Of a stretch of 64,000 bases of DNA, positions 54,261 through 64,000 are shown piece after piece (the stretch's first letter is position 1; every line of letters begins with the position of its first letter). This DNA is from Aldrovandia affinis (taxonomy: Eukaryota; Chordata; Actinopteri; Notacanthiformes; Halosauridae), in contig JAINUG010000135.1 of the NCBI GenBank assembly GCA_029706075.1, forward strand, positions 931,501 through 995,500. Direction: 5' to 3'. Under the pieces are notes generated by a model. The model made no database searches. It was given only the letters and a program-made list of their open reading frames with translations, and was not told where the DNA came from. The position numbers were made by a program, and so were the translations under genes.

Positions 54261-55616
54261 TGGGGGGTACCTTTCCACAAGTACCGGCCCCGACACTCAT
54301 AGTAATGCACCCGTTTAAATGATCCCTCATGCAAAAAATAAAATAAAATACAATTTAAATCCTGAATATATACAATCAATTCACATTTATATATTCAGGA
54401 TTTCTATTTACATTTATTAATGTCAAGTTTCTAATTAGGAGAGTGCTTCGGGAGGAGATTGTTCATTTCATTCATATGAGAAAGGTTCCTGTATCACTCC
54501 CGAGTGGCTCACCACAAGTGCAGGCTGGGCCCTACGGTTGCACTTCCAAACCTGGGCTCTGTCATGGCTGACAATGCCTGCTGCCATCAGAGGCACAATT
54601 TGTTGAATCCAGATAAAAAGCCCCTCTTTTCTCCTTTGGCGATGCAGAGTGATGGCGCAAATGCAGTCGGTTAACGCAATGTTGGAATGTAGCAGTGCCA
54701 CAAACACAAAAGGTTCCCAGTTACACTGAGGCTGCCATTTTCAGACGTGCATTTTTAGCGCTTGCGCCAAGTCGGTGTATCACTGACCGGATCTGTCGTT
54801 TGGCCGTGCGGATTGGTGCAAAGACATGTGGAGCAGCGGTATTTAAAAAAATATCCAAAAGTACAGTGAAGCCTGCCACAAAGCAGCCTGTATCCCTGGC
54901 ACAAAAGAAACCATTTAGCATCAGGGAAGAGCGGCGCTGTGCTGTGTTGTGCTGAGAGCTGTCTGGAGAGAGGAGCCTGCAACGAAAATTTAAATATCCT
55001 GCTCTGCAACAACACTGTGAGTAATTAAATTGTGGATATGAGTGTACTGGGAGCGCACATAATCCTGTGGAATTGCAAAGTGACTAGTGCTTTGCTGTGT
55101 TTTTGCCTTAAATTGACTATTCTCTAGAATCTTACTCATTGCTAACTACGGTATGCTCACAGGCCTATTTTTTGCATGAATTCCATTGAATATGTAATTC
55201 ATATTTGCTGATTATGTGGCAGGCTCATGTGCTGTAAAAAAAAGCAAAGAGGCACAGTTAAAAGCAAACATGGCAGAAGTTGGATATGTATTGTTTGCAA
55301 TATAGGAATCATGTCTAAAATAATAGATTTAGGTTATTCCTAATCCACAGTTTGTGCAATTGTTCAAGTATAAAAATGGATTATGTCACATCAGTTGATT
55401 TCATGATATGCATGGATAATCCACAGGGAGACCAAAATAAAAACACTGGCTAGCTACATCCATTATAGAGTTGGCTCACTTGGAAAACATGTGTTTTTGT
55501 GTTTTATTGACTAGCTATTCCATGTATACATTAGCTATTTTCACTGCTGCTAGCCAGGTAAGTAATCTTGTGCCTGGTTAATCATGTAGATATTCAATTT
55601 TAAAGTTGGCAATAGC
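54261..55616. other. Unassigned intergenic DNA, balanced block at 54480-55030
   Basis: The block 54480-55030 has near-even base composition, no repeats and overlapping 66-86 codon frames on both strands without domains. It may be conserved non-coding DNA (inference). The rest is AT-rich. Confidence 0.5.
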
Positions 55617-56142
55617 TATATGTAGTGGCAAAAAGGTGGAAACACCAATATGATGTATCTGTTGTATCCCGCTCTGTACAGTTCTCTACAGACCATTCTT
55701 GATGAAACTGCCTGCTCACACTCTAGATCAAAATTTGCAGTCAATGAATTTAGAGTTGCTCGCCTGTTTGACGTTGCACCTCAAACAAATACACAGACCC
55801 TGGAGTATGCATTTCCGACCACAGTTGCTCTTTGTTGGTGATGGTATGAGTTCCATGCCAACATCACCTTAGACAATGTTCCTTGTGGAACATCAGCAAG
55901 TTGAGATGTCTTCATCACTGAAGCTCCAACCAAACAAGCCCCAAAAATCACCTATCTTTCACCTTGGAAGTCACTGTGGTTTCATCTTCTAGCCATGCTA
56001 GCCATAATTATAGCCAACCAGGCCTGCCCAGAATTGTTGTACATGACCCCATGTTCGGATGTTAATTTGCTTACTTATCTCAGCACCTGCTTGGTTTCCC
56101 TCATTTATCCAAGTGTTTCCACCTTTTAGGCCACTACCTGTA
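55617..56142 (-). mobile_element. Non-autonomous Tc1-type element with both inverted repeats (526 bp)
   Basis: The ends are GTAGTGGC and AAAAGGTGGAAACAC at the left (55622-55648) and the matching complement at the right (56111-56142, which adds TACAG), each within TA. On the minus strand, 55995 downward gives a start like the Tc1 transposase N-terminus (MARR, then GACLVGASVMKTSQLADVPQ), followed by helix-turn-helix type sequence to about 55700. The catalytic part is deleted. It is related to but distinct from the 32365 family. Confidence 0.85.
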
Positions 56143-57283
56143 GCTAGCCGTCTAGATGGCAAGTTGTATTGATGTATCAGATGGCCATATAACTCCCTTG
56201 CCAACATTAGCAGTTTGTGTCAGAAAAAAATAAGTCTGTGAAAGGGTTTGTGAAAGTGTGTCACCAAGAAACATAAGCATTCCCACTGACAGTTCCTCAG
56301 TATGGCCTATAGCATTGGATTTGCCACATGAAAGAGCTTACATTAACTGTACTTGAGGTAAGGAACAACATATTCATTAGATTTTTTTTCTCCATTTCAG
56401 TTCCCCTTTAAAATAGAGCCCAAGGTCTCAAAAACTAGGCCTACCGCGTGACATCCACTGATATGAAGACGGTGCTAATAGCAAAGCTGCTGGGAAGATG
56501 CCAGACTGCATTTCAATGCCCCATTTAATTTGGGACTATATTCTATGCTCAGATTAAACAAACACACTGGTTTAAGGATATGTTTACCAGAATTCCAATC
56601 CGGTGCTAAAAAGGCAAGGGTCCTCCAAACCAAACGGTTTGGTCTTGTTTCAACCTCTTCTGGCCCATGTGCCCTTCTTAGAATTGAGAGAATGAGAGCC
56701 AAAATATCCTGGAATAGGTTGTACTTTTATACACCAGCTCCACACTGCTACGAAGCTCAGACCAGGGCAAAAATTGAATTATCAGCACCTCCTTAATTCT
56801 AGATGGAAAAAAACAAGTCTACAAATAAAATGATTTATGTTGTAATAATATTACTCCAAGACGTTGTTATTGCAGCTGTAAAAGGGAAGTTAATACGTGG
56901 CTGTGTTATGTGATATGTTATATTAACAAAATAAAAATGGATTACTCCATATCTCGTCTGTGTCGTAAAACCTCACATCTCCAAAAATACAACTTCGAAG
57001 TCAAATTTTATAAAACCTTAAAAGTTAGTACACACACAAAATAACAAAAATCATAAAACTAATAATGTGAGTATTCTATTTATGTTTTATGTTTCACTGG
57101 ACTTGAACTGCTAAAACTTCAGTAAAAACTGGAAAATGGGAGTGTTCTAAAAATATTGACTGGCGGAGTTTAAAAAAAAAAGTTTAGGTCACCAAAAACT
57201 GAAAAATAATGTACATTTTTGACAGCGAAGGCAAAAAATGTATAAACTGGAGGAAATATATATATACCACCAGTTTCTGAGAG
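56143..57283. other. Unassigned intergenic DNA
   Basis: AT-rich DNA. Frames of 75-88 codons overlap on opposite strands at 56475-56796 without a domain. No gene is seen. Confidence 0.55.
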
Positions 57284-57782
57284 TGTAACCTGCAACAAAA
57301 CATCACTTTAGATAGGGTTCACAGCGTGAGACATCAGGACATTTATTTAGGAAAATAGGAGCAAAAAACAAAAACTGAGAATAAGGAAGAGCAAACAAAC
57401 AAACTCTAGCTTGTGGTTGAGCCTACCTCAATGAAGACCCCACATGTCAGGCAGCTTTTCTTTTAAGCTGCTTACCTTTGTACCCGTTATTCACTGGACT
57501 TGGCATACAGAAGGAAGGCCAAAGACTAATCACCAGGGAAGTGTAACCTGCAACAAAACAGCAGGCAATGTTCAATTTAGGAAACTGTTCAGGTACTCAC
57601 ACAGAACAGGGTAAAACTATTGGGGCACTCAGACAATAAAAGGGATCTTTCACGGGACTCCAGCCTGAACTAAACACACAATTTGTACAACAGCAACATC
57701 ACTCCCTTCATACACACAAATCTGCTGGCTTCTTTTATGTGCACCTGATGTACTCAATGATTGGGTGGGGGGGGGGGGGGGG
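57284..57782 (-). mobile_element. Possible LTR-like segment with internal direct repeat
   Basis: The 19-base word tgtaacctgcaacaaaaca occurs at 57284-57302 and 57542-57560. Read on the minus strand the segment has a TATA-like ACATAAAAGAAGCC (about 57743-57730), then about 400 bp later an AATAAATG word (about 57348) and an end GCAGGTTACA, as an LTR would. The opposite TG end and a target duplication could not be found, so borders and class are uncertain. A G16 run closes the plus-strand side. Confidence 0.35.
57767..57782. repeat. G16 homopolymer
   Basis: Sixteen consecutive G on the plus strand, able to form quadruplex structure and likely to be a sequencing or assembly weak point. Confidence 0.9.
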
Positions 57783-58528
57783 AGCTGAGAATGAGGAGAG
57801 CTTAGAGCCATCTTTGTGGAATACACCGCCCTTCAATGACAACTCCCCTTACTGCATGTTCCAAAGAAGTGAAACATTCAGAGCTTTTCTTTCTGTACAT
57901 TACGAAATATGTTTGACTTTTTATGCTTTTGTCTGACACACCTTTGTTTGAATTCATTCAGTCAACTAAAGGTAAAACAATATTTAAGAATCTAAATCTA
58001 TACGGTGTCATTTATTCACAAAAAAGGAATCCTATAAATATCCAAATCTCTGTTTTAAGAGGGTGTACACTTTAAATGTTGATACCCACCCAAAAAGAAT
58101 TGAATTGAATAGGAGAGAAAACCATTCATATTTATGCGGTGACTCATTTTGTATCTGTGTAAAAGACTCAGGTTTACAGCTTTACTTTTCTGCATAAAGG
58201 GGGCACATACGTATATTGATTAGATGCTGCTGCCTTGCTATTCCAAACAAATAATGATGCCACACACTCCAACAATAAACTATTTCCAGAGCCTGATAAT
58301 GGCTGTGTCCCTTGTCATCTGTGAAATTGCTATTATTCTAAATAGAACATTGCTCTCCCCTGCAAGACATTAGCATTATGGGCCTGGTGCCTGAATGCTT
58401 GTAAACTGTCCATACATGCACAGGGCTATTATTGGTTTATTATACCACAGCTTGGTTAAATACTTGATTCTATTTGGTCAAGAGGGTGTTATCCAGGTTT
58501 CATGATGTAACATTTTTCACATGTAAAA
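57783..58528. other. Unassigned intergenic DNA
   Basis: AT-rich DNA; nothing recognised. Confidence 0.6.
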
Positions 58529-58540
58529 ATATCAAGGCAT

Positions 58541-58951
58541 TGGCCTCCCAGGTGGTCTAGTGGTTACAACATTTGGCACTGGCCACCGTGACCGGGATTT
58601 GATTCCACCGGCTGCGCCAGAGTTGGCTCTGGCCTGGAGTGCCACCGGGGGGCGGCAATTAGCTGTCCGCCCCAGGGAGGGGGCAGGGAAGCCGACAGGA
58701 AGTTTGCTGCGCACAGGAATGGCTCTATAGTACCGGAGTTAAGGTTGCCAGCCTGGCGAGTGCCGTCTCAGAGGAGACGATTCTTTGCCTCTCTCACTAC
58801 CACACACAGGGCAATGGCAGCAAACTCACAGTACGAGGGGGGATTGACATGAAAAATAGAGGGTGTAATTGACTCCTAAAATGGGAGAAAATAGGATAAA
58901 ATCAGAAACAAATTATTTAAAAAGAAATATATTGTATATATATATATATAT
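58541..58951 (+). mobile_element. SINE family C, copy 4 (intact, with TA tail)
   Basis: It is collinear with the 7778 copy: head TGGTCTAGTGGTTACAAC with GGGATTTGATTCCA as B box, body GGGGGGCGGCAATTAGCTGT, tail AAAATGGGAGAAAATAGGAT and ATCAGAAACAAATTATTT, then (TA)n. The target duplication is atatcaaggcat at 58529-58540 and atatcaaggcgt at 58952-58963, with one mismatch. This confirms both ends. Confidence 0.9.
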
Positions 58952-59228
58952 ATATCAAGGCGTCCAACTTATCATTTGCCTCCTGACAATGAAAAACACC
59001 TAATTTGATCAAAGTTTGAAATCAGCAACACCTTGGTTCGACAATTTTTTTTGCAGCGTACGTACCTCATGAAATGTCCAATTTTTGGAATAAATTACAG
59101 ATAAATTACCGATTGTGCATTAACTCCTTTTTCCAGTAGCTGTGGAGTAAGTATGCAAGGATGTACTGCAAACAAATATTTTTATTGTGCAACAAAAATG
59201 TATGTAAGGGATAATGTACAATTTCAAA

Positions 59229-59313
59229 TGTTGAAAATAGCAGCAGGACAGGGTGATAGGGGTCCTCCCTTCTGTCAGGGCCGCATCACCCTGTCCTACT
59301 GTGATTTTCAACA
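59229..59313. mobile_element. Foldback element / short MITE (85 bp)
   Basis: The arms 59229-59257 and 59285-59313 are inverted repeats matching at 26 of 29 bases (each containing TAGGACAGGGTGAT or its near match), with a 27-base loop. It could be a short MITE or a transcribed hairpin. There is no coding capacity. It lies 12 bp before a SINE. Confidence 0.7.
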
Positions 59314-59325
59314 AATTACAAACAC

Positions 59326-59550
59326 GGCTGTGTAGTGTAATGGTTAGGGAACTGGACTTTAACTGAGAGGTTTCTGGTTCAATTCCCAGGTGGAGCACTG
59401 CCGCTGTACCCTTGAGCAAGGTACTTAACCTGAATTGCTTCAGTAAAATATCCAGCTGTATAAATGGATTGTATGTAAAGAAATGTAAACTGTGTAAGTC
59501 GCCCTGGATAAGAGCGTCTGCTAAATGCCTAAAAATGTAAAAAAATGTAA
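59326..59550 (+). mobile_element. SINE family B, intact reference copy
   Basis: The tRNA-like head is GCTGTGTAGTGTAATGGTTA (A box within) and GGTTCAATTCCCAGG (B box), followed by CCCTTGAGCAAGGTACTTAA, CCAGCTGTATAAATGGATTG and the tail GTAAGTCGCCCTGGATAAGA, then GCGTCTGCTAAATGCC and AAATGTAA units. The last part equals the 3' end of the LINE at 5966-6516, with AATGTAA-type terminal repeats in both. It is transcribed by RNA polymerase III and moved by a LINE. Confidence 0.92.
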
Positions 59551-62500
59551 CAACTGACTTGTCCGCAGTACATTATGCCTTATTTAATAGCTCATTACCC
59601 AAATGTGCATTCTTACCTAACCTCACCTATACTCCAGTTACCTTACCTTTACGCATAGTTGGAATATGTGCTGCCACCACTGACATCTTTACTCAATGCA
59701 GCTCCGCCTTCTCTGGTCACAGCGGCAGGCCTCCCACTACGTGTTGTAACCCTCATGGTTTCTGTCTCCTTGTTGCTCCAAGAGCAAACAGAGATCAGAC
59801 AACAACGACAGCTCACCCCTGCCCCCCCCGCAGGCTAATTCCCTGCTGCATAACGAATATCTAAATGTGTCTCAGTGGAATTGTCAGGTAAAGTTAAGTT
59901 TTCAGAACATTTATTTCATGAAGCTATATTAGTACAGTCTAATGTATTCCCTTCTGTGTCAGAAACTGGAGAAACAAAACAAAAAAACTAAGCCACAAAG
60001 TAGTACAAAATGCCACAGAGTAGTACAAATCCACACATTGTATCTTCAGAGGCTTAAATTTCATACTTGTGGGAAAACAAAGGCTTTTGACAAAAAATCT
60101 ATGAAGTTCACGCTAGACTTAGGGATAAAAAAGTGTATTTTAGTTAGTTTAGCGAAACCATATCCTGACATATTAATTAACCAGGATCAATGGCTTTTTT
60201 TGGCAATGGCTTAACTGCATTTGTTTTAATAGCATATGCTTATTTTTCAGATCATTAATTAAATTCCATGAGGAATTTGTCCTAGAAAAAAAATCTGAGT
60301 TACTTACACAATATAAAATGTCTCTCAGAGTAGCATGCTACTTAGATAAGACCTTCATGGGCCCTGAGAACAATAAAATTAGATTGTAATTGTGCAACTA
60401 CTACAGACATGGAATTTGACATTTACATGCTGCCTTTAAAAAATATATATAAATCTGGGATTTTAGTGCTTGCGATTTAATGTGACTGAGAAGTTGTTCC
60501 AAAACCTGCCAGTGCAGATGGCATTACTCACCGCATAAACAAAATCAGTGGGCTACCACGGTCACTCCATGCAACTCATTTTTTTGTTTCAGTGGTTGCC
60601 TAGGACAACTGACCTTTTCTCCTCAGAGACAAATGAATCGGCTTATTAAAAAGAGAGAAGTTCCTTTAATCGAAAGAAGAAAAAACTCACATTTTTATTG
60701 TCCTTGTAGTGCAGTCCCTGTGGTTGGTGACAATTCAGCACTTGTTGCCCTTTCCATTTCCATTTATGACTCTAGTTAACTTGAAAGGGTGTCTAAATGG
60801 CCATCTCCTAAATAAAGACATTTACTGCAGTCAATTTGTCCTATTAAGACATTTGGATGAGAAGCAAAATCCCCTCTTCCATCTGTTATGGCAGTTATTT
60901 CATATGATAATAAACAGCATATGTCAGCCTATTAAGTGGTCACATCTTGCCCTGCTCATCAGAAATCATTTACAGCTCTAATTAGTGGGTCAGTCTCAGT
61001 CAGAATTATTGCCCATTGTTGTTGCTTCAGAGGGTTTGTTAGATTGAAAGGGGAGACCTGAGTGAATTCTTAAATATCAATGGCAATCATTACCAGTATC
61101 ATCATTCTAGCACGGGAGACGAATTGTACCTTACCTGAACAGGATACACGTTCTTTGGACAAAACATAAAGTAGCAGAATACTTCGTCTTTGTATAATTT
61201 AGTTATTTATTATTACACTTCATGCTTACAGAAACCATGAATGGAAATTCAATAATACTTCTCTTATAGTATATTCAGCGGTGAAAGAGGCAGACATTGA
61301 CTTTCCATTCATACAGCTGATTACCCGAGCTATGAAGACATAAATGGTATGGTAATCAAGATTGGGATCCAATCTGGTAGCATTTAAGAAATACAGGGGA
61401 GCCTCTTCATTGTGCAGGAGATTGACAGAGTGTCTCAGGACCTAAGATTTTAGTTTAAGTCCAATTGAAAAAACAGTTTTGATGTACTTTTCGTATCAGG
61501 GTTAGCCAAACTTTTTTGTGTGTACCATTTGTCATTGTAAACTTGGAGAAAGAATGGCAACAATGTGGGGGGGGGAGCCACTTGATATCAGGCTGCAGTC
61601 CCTAGTCGCGGTCGTGGGTAGCCCCAGCCCCTAGACTCCAACGTATCGAGACATGCAAATTTCCTAATCAAAGGCTGGAGATAACGATTCAGCCATAACA
61701 TTTCATCTCATGACAGGACCGAAAATAGGCTTATTTAATTAGGATTTGAAAAGCAAAAATGGCCAGTGCGTTGTGCACTCCTGTGAATACTAATGTTTGC
61801 GCTGATGTCTCAACTGTAACAGTGCTGGTGGCGCATTAGGGCTGCGAAACGGGGCGAGAGCACCGAAGCAGCTGTTAATGAGACAGGTTGGGCTGAAACT
61901 GTGTCATATAAACACTCTGCTTGTCACGGCCTGTTTTGCCATTTCACACTTAAAATAAGGAAGTGTTGCGTGCAAACCAGAGAAGACTCATTCAGAAAGC
62001 TCACAGAGGCCACGTTATTTTGTTTTTTCCCCCATCCATCCCATTCTATGTCCACCATTGCATGTTGGACATAGCAATTAGAATATGAATGTTGATTAGG
62101 CTGCTTACAATACAAAGAGCATCGCGATTCAAAACAGCCGATAATGTAATGGAATGAGCCACGTCAGCCCGTGCCTTCTCTAAATATGTACACACGCCCG
62201 GGGGAAGTGATAGGGCCCGAGGCAAAGCTAAGGGCCATTACCACCCCCAGAAATGTGCATATATTTAGAGATTCCACCAATTTAAATGATTGGTTAAACC
62301 ACGACTTCCTACCAGAGATTAATATCACAAACTCAAATTGTTTAAAAGAAGAAAAAAAACGATGCTAAAAGTGAACATTTTAAAAAGTGAACACATTTTA
62401 TTGCGTGCACGTCCGCCATCTCGTATAGGTCCTTGCTTGGCAAGAAAGCTCCTGTATAGAGGGGTTCTGGGAAACGTACTTGGCAGCAATGGACCAACAA

Positions 62501-64000
62501 GGACAAGGTGTTCAGGCGCTGAAATAACGGGGATAATGGTATTGGGAAGTCAGCTACAACTCGTCCATCATATGAACCATTGTGCTCCAGATGTTGGTTG
62601 CCGAGTTGCTTTGACATTCCAGCCTATTAACTTATTACAGGAAGAACATTCTTCAAACCATTTAGCAATTTCCCATCACTTCCTTTGATACAATTTAGTC
62701 AATTATGGCTCGCGATGAAACCAATCAGTTCTGAATACAATTTAGTATCCCGTTTTGACATATCGGAAAAAGTTCCAGAGAGTTCAAGAACATAAATCCT
62801 TATCGATTGCTAACTAAACAGCTGTTGCCTGGACAATGAATGGCCATATCAGAGAAACACTAGAGCGGAGCCATACATCGTTAAACAAGAGCGACGATTG
62901 CCCAGAGCTTTACACTGGGTAAATTAGCATGGAGACAGTCATTCGTCTTCTCCAAAAGAAAGACAGAATTTCAGATCCCAGTCCAGCGTTGTTTTTCGTC
63001 CCCCTTCTTTTCAACCCCCAGAAACCCAGCCACCATATACGAGGGGGGCAACGGTAATGACCTGGCGACGAGCAAGCTGCGGTTCGGCGAATTTGGCCCC
63101 TCGCCCCATCGGAGCAACAAAGCAAAGCAGCTTACTCATCATGTTTCCTTCTAGGGTAACTAATAAGGCTGCGGGGACGGCAGTTTAGGAACACTGCACC
63201 CCTGGCTCCCGGCCAAGCCGGGGCCGTACGAGGCTCTCTGTGTTTTTTTCCACCGCTCTAATCATGATGTAGTGAACCTGGTGTACGTCCCTGTAGGCTC
63301 TGGTGACACCCAGCCAAGGCATGACATGAGTCATAATACTGATAAATTAGAGGAGGAAAAAATAATTATAATTGCCGTTAGCCGAGAGGATAACCCTTTG
63401 CGCGACTGGGCAAAGTCTGCACGGCGACATCAGTGCCTCTCAGATTCCCACTTCAAATGGCCGCGGTGGCGAATGTGGCAGCCCCCTGTCACCATCGTGT
63501 TCACTCGTTGGGCGCACGCACACACACACGCATGAACCCACCAACCCACAAACACATAAACACATGGGGGGGCAGCTTGGTGTGCTTTACTTATACTGAC
63601 ACATTCTGTTTCATTATATGCTCACGTGTCTCCTACTCGTGCACATACCTCACTTTCCTCTTACGTTACCCCGGGAGACAACACTCATACATTCCAATGG
63701 CAAATGCAGGTGTAACCAGCCAAGGCCAGTCGAATGTTTCTGGGGATGGAGATTAAATCAAACACATGCAATGCGAAAAACAAGGTTTGCTGACACCTGA
63801 GCACACATCCAAACAAACATGCAATGGATTGCATTATTATCTATGAAAAAAACAACCTTTTCTCTTACAGATTTTGTAGATGTGAATCACGTTTTTGTTT
63901 TGTGAGAACATTTCACATGTGATTCACGTGTCTACCACAGGCTGTTGCATGCTGTCACATTTACTTCACAGGTAAACACATACTGTATATACATTCACAT
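59551..64000. other. Unassigned intergenic DNA to window end
   Basis: No exon or known repeat is recognised. The part at 60480-61110 and especially 61640-63500 have balanced composition, few repeats and words such as AATTAGAGCTGTAAATG (reverse strand near 60980), which suggests conserved regulatory DNA (inference only). (AC)n lies at 63515-63530. A hairpin-capable pair lies at 63876-63890 and 63919-63935. Frames up to 116 codons (62338-62688) have no recognisable domain. Confidence 0.45.

Noticed and set aside
59326-59400. tRNA gene on the plus strand
   Set aside because: It is the head of SINE family B, continuing into the shared LINE-like tail.
1-64000. Most open frames of 60-150 codons on both strands as genes
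   Set aside because: They overlap each other, lack recognisable domains, and many lie in SINE bodies, microsatellites or decayed transposons. No splice-bordered host exon could be supported.

Overview
The window looks like intergenic DNA from a ray-finned (teleost-type) fish. I find no host protein-coding exon, rRNA, tRNA or other RNA gene that I can support. The evidence for the organism is the repeat content: an L2-clade LINE with an SGNH-esterase ORF1, several Tc1-type transposons, hAT-type MITEs, tRNA-headed SINEs ending in the fish-typical AAGTCGCTTTGGATAAAAG tail, and (CA)n and (AAT)n microsatellites. The DNA is AT-rich and CpG-poor, every long reading frame lacks a recognisable host domain, and there is no bacterial-type gene packing. 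The species cannot be fixed. An early-branching teleost is only a guess from the flavour of the SINEs.

Layout. Positions 1-4625 hold a decayed L2 LINE (+) whose ORF1 is interrupted by a SINE at the catalytic-serine codon. A second, 5'-truncated LINE (-) lies at about 5966-6516, and its 3' tail is shared with two SINE families. From 7.8 to 13 kb there are SINE copies in otherwise plain DNA. From 14.8 to 16.95 kb there is a Tc1 complex whose transposase is split by a 635-bp LTR-like insertion. From 17 to 22 kb there is mostly unassigned DNA with a CpG-dense patch and one 242-codon open frame of unknown meaning. From 22.1 to 25 kb there is a retroposed segment with a perfect 13-bp target duplication, a short MITE, and a Tc1 remnant carrying a nested hAT MITE. 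From 25 to 32 kb there are SINEs, a (CA)16 and quiet DNA. From 32.4 to 37.6 kb there are four Tc1-type remnants, one with an internal inversion and one split by a 736-bp solo LTR. From 40.8 to 56.1 kb there are further Tc1 pieces, including two internally deleted copies with both ends. From 57.3 to 59.6 kb there are an LTR-like segment, two SINEs and a foldback element. The remainder to 64 kb is unassigned.

The parts do not form a pathway. What can be read is a nested insertion history: SINE into LINE, LTR into Tc1 (twice) and MITE into Tc1, together with a likely LINE-SINE partnership through the shared 3' tail. Several repeat-free blocks (23.4-23.9, 30.3-30.5, 36.0-36.3, 43.0-43.4, 54.5-55.0, 61.6-63.5 kb) look by composition like conserved non-coding elements. 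That is inference and needs cross-species alignment. I found no convincing undescribed biological system; the best leads are the partner-LINE tail, the unidentified 13-bp-TSD retroposon and the nested LTRs.
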